From contig CAIQMJ010000836.1 of the NCBI GenBank assembly GCA_903872875.1, positions 1 to 5,391 of the forward strand: a DNA stretch of 5,391 nucleotides, read 5' to 3'. Under the pieces are notes generated by a model, which saw only the letters and a list, made by a program, of their open reading frames with translations, was not told where the DNA came from and did not search any database. The DNA is from an uncultured Variovorax sp. Lineage in GTDB: Bacteria > Pseudomonadota > Gammaproteobacteria > Burkholderiales > Burkholderiaceae_C. Of the stretch, positions 5,072 through 5,391 are shown piece by piece (positions within the stretch are counted from its first letter, which is position 1; every line of letters begins with the position of its first letter). A program made the position numbers and the translations under genes.

Positions 5072-5391
5072 TCATCCTGTGAGTGAGCGAGGCGCCAGCC
5101 CAAGTGTCTTCACGTCGGCTCGCATGGCGTTCGCGATCAGCGCCATGTCGTGCTCGCTGACCTTGAACAATCCGAAGCGGAATTTTGCGCCCCACCGTTT
5201 TGGATCTTCGACGAAGTCGAAAGCCTCGACCATGGGTGCGATCGGTGCTTCCTGCGATGGCGCATAGCGTACATCGCGGCGCCATGGCAGGAAGCCGTTG
5301 CCCATGTCACCGACGTAGGGCGCGCCTGGCTGCACGATGCCGATCGAGACGAATCTCTGAAGCCGGTCGTTGCCACCATAGACCGTGGCGG
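5072..5391 (-). CDS. EVE-domain protein, UPF0310 type (5' end outside window)
   Basis: The last 106 residues of an open frame run off the window edge. The visible part starts ATVYGGNDRLQRFVSIG and contains GDMGNGFLPWRRDVRY and EAPIAPMVEAFDFVEDPKRWG, followed by AKFRFGLFKVSEHDMALIANAM. This pattern matches EVE-domain proteins of the UPF0310 type, which are usually about 145-165 residues. The missing N-terminus is therefore perhaps 40-55 residues. A GTG at 5335 would give an 87-residue protein but would cut into the fold, so it is not taken as the start. EVE domains are PUA-like folds thought to recognise modified bases in DNA or RNA; the cellular role of this group is not established. Its TGA stop overlaps an ATG in the GyrI-like frame (ATGA, 5072-5075), so the genes are very likely cotranscribed. 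Confidence 0.82.
   Translation of the reverse strand, partial: ATVYGGNDRLQRFVSIGIVQPGAPYVGDMGNGFLPWRRDVRYAPSQEAPIAPMVEAFDFVEDPKRWGAKFRFGLFKVSEHDMALIANAMRADVKTLGLAPRSLTG

Noticed and set aside
3896..5086. Long 396-codon open frame on the plus strand
   Set aside because: It runs antisense to the well-supported WYL regulator and GyrI-like genes, its translation is extremely rich in Arg and Cys with no recognisable domain, and it is a high-GC shadow.
4608..5285. Longer 225-residue version of the GyrI-like protein
   Set aside because: The extra N-terminus overlaps the EVE-domain gene on the same strand in another frame and has no family similarity; the start at 5057 fits better.

Overview
The window reads as a GC-rich betaproteobacterial chromosome segment, most likely Burkholderiales and possibly Comamonadaceae-like. 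That placement rests on remembered family sequence features (gene order ppsA, rpsF-priB-rpsR-rplI, dnaB, and the style of the DnaB and L9 proteins), not on a search. All ordinary genes have intact frames and good Shine-Dalgarno sites. There are no insertion sequences, CRISPR arrays, tRNAs or rRNAs.

Left part (1-2255, + strand): the C-terminal quarter of phosphoenolpyruvate synthase (ppsA) ends at 601. A 146-base gap holds a hairpin, a sigma70-type promoter with a perfect TATAAT, and a structured leader for the ribosomal protein operon. That operon follows as rpsF (S6), priB (primosomal replication protein N), rpsR (S18) and rplI (L9). It ends at a strong intrinsic terminator with a UUCG tetraloop (2226-2255).

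Middle (2256-3777, + strand): dnaB, the replicative helicase, lies downstream of the terminator. Its 115-base upstream region contains an exact DnaA box (TTATCCACA, 2302-2310) just before a weak candidate promoter, so dnaB may be transcribed separately from the ribosomal operon and could respond to DnaA.

Right part (3778-5391, - strand): a compact cluster runs towards dnaB. In transcription order it is an EVE-domain (UPF0310-type) protein cut by the window edge, a stand-alone GyrI-like/AraC-effector-binding protein, and a YafY-type HTH-WYL transcriptional regulator. The first two are packed tightly enough to suggest translational coupling, and the regulator follows 82 bases later. dnaB and the regulator gene converge, with stop codons 31 bases apart around a short hairpin.

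The left and middle parts are conserved housekeeping genes for protein synthesis and replication restart or initiation. The right cluster is accessory in character: one probable modified-base-binding domain, one small-molecule-binding domain and one ligand-responsive regulator. I see no clear evidence of a wholly new system. The points most worth checking are the DnaA box before dnaB, the rpsF leader RNA and the EVE/GyrI-like/WYL cluster.
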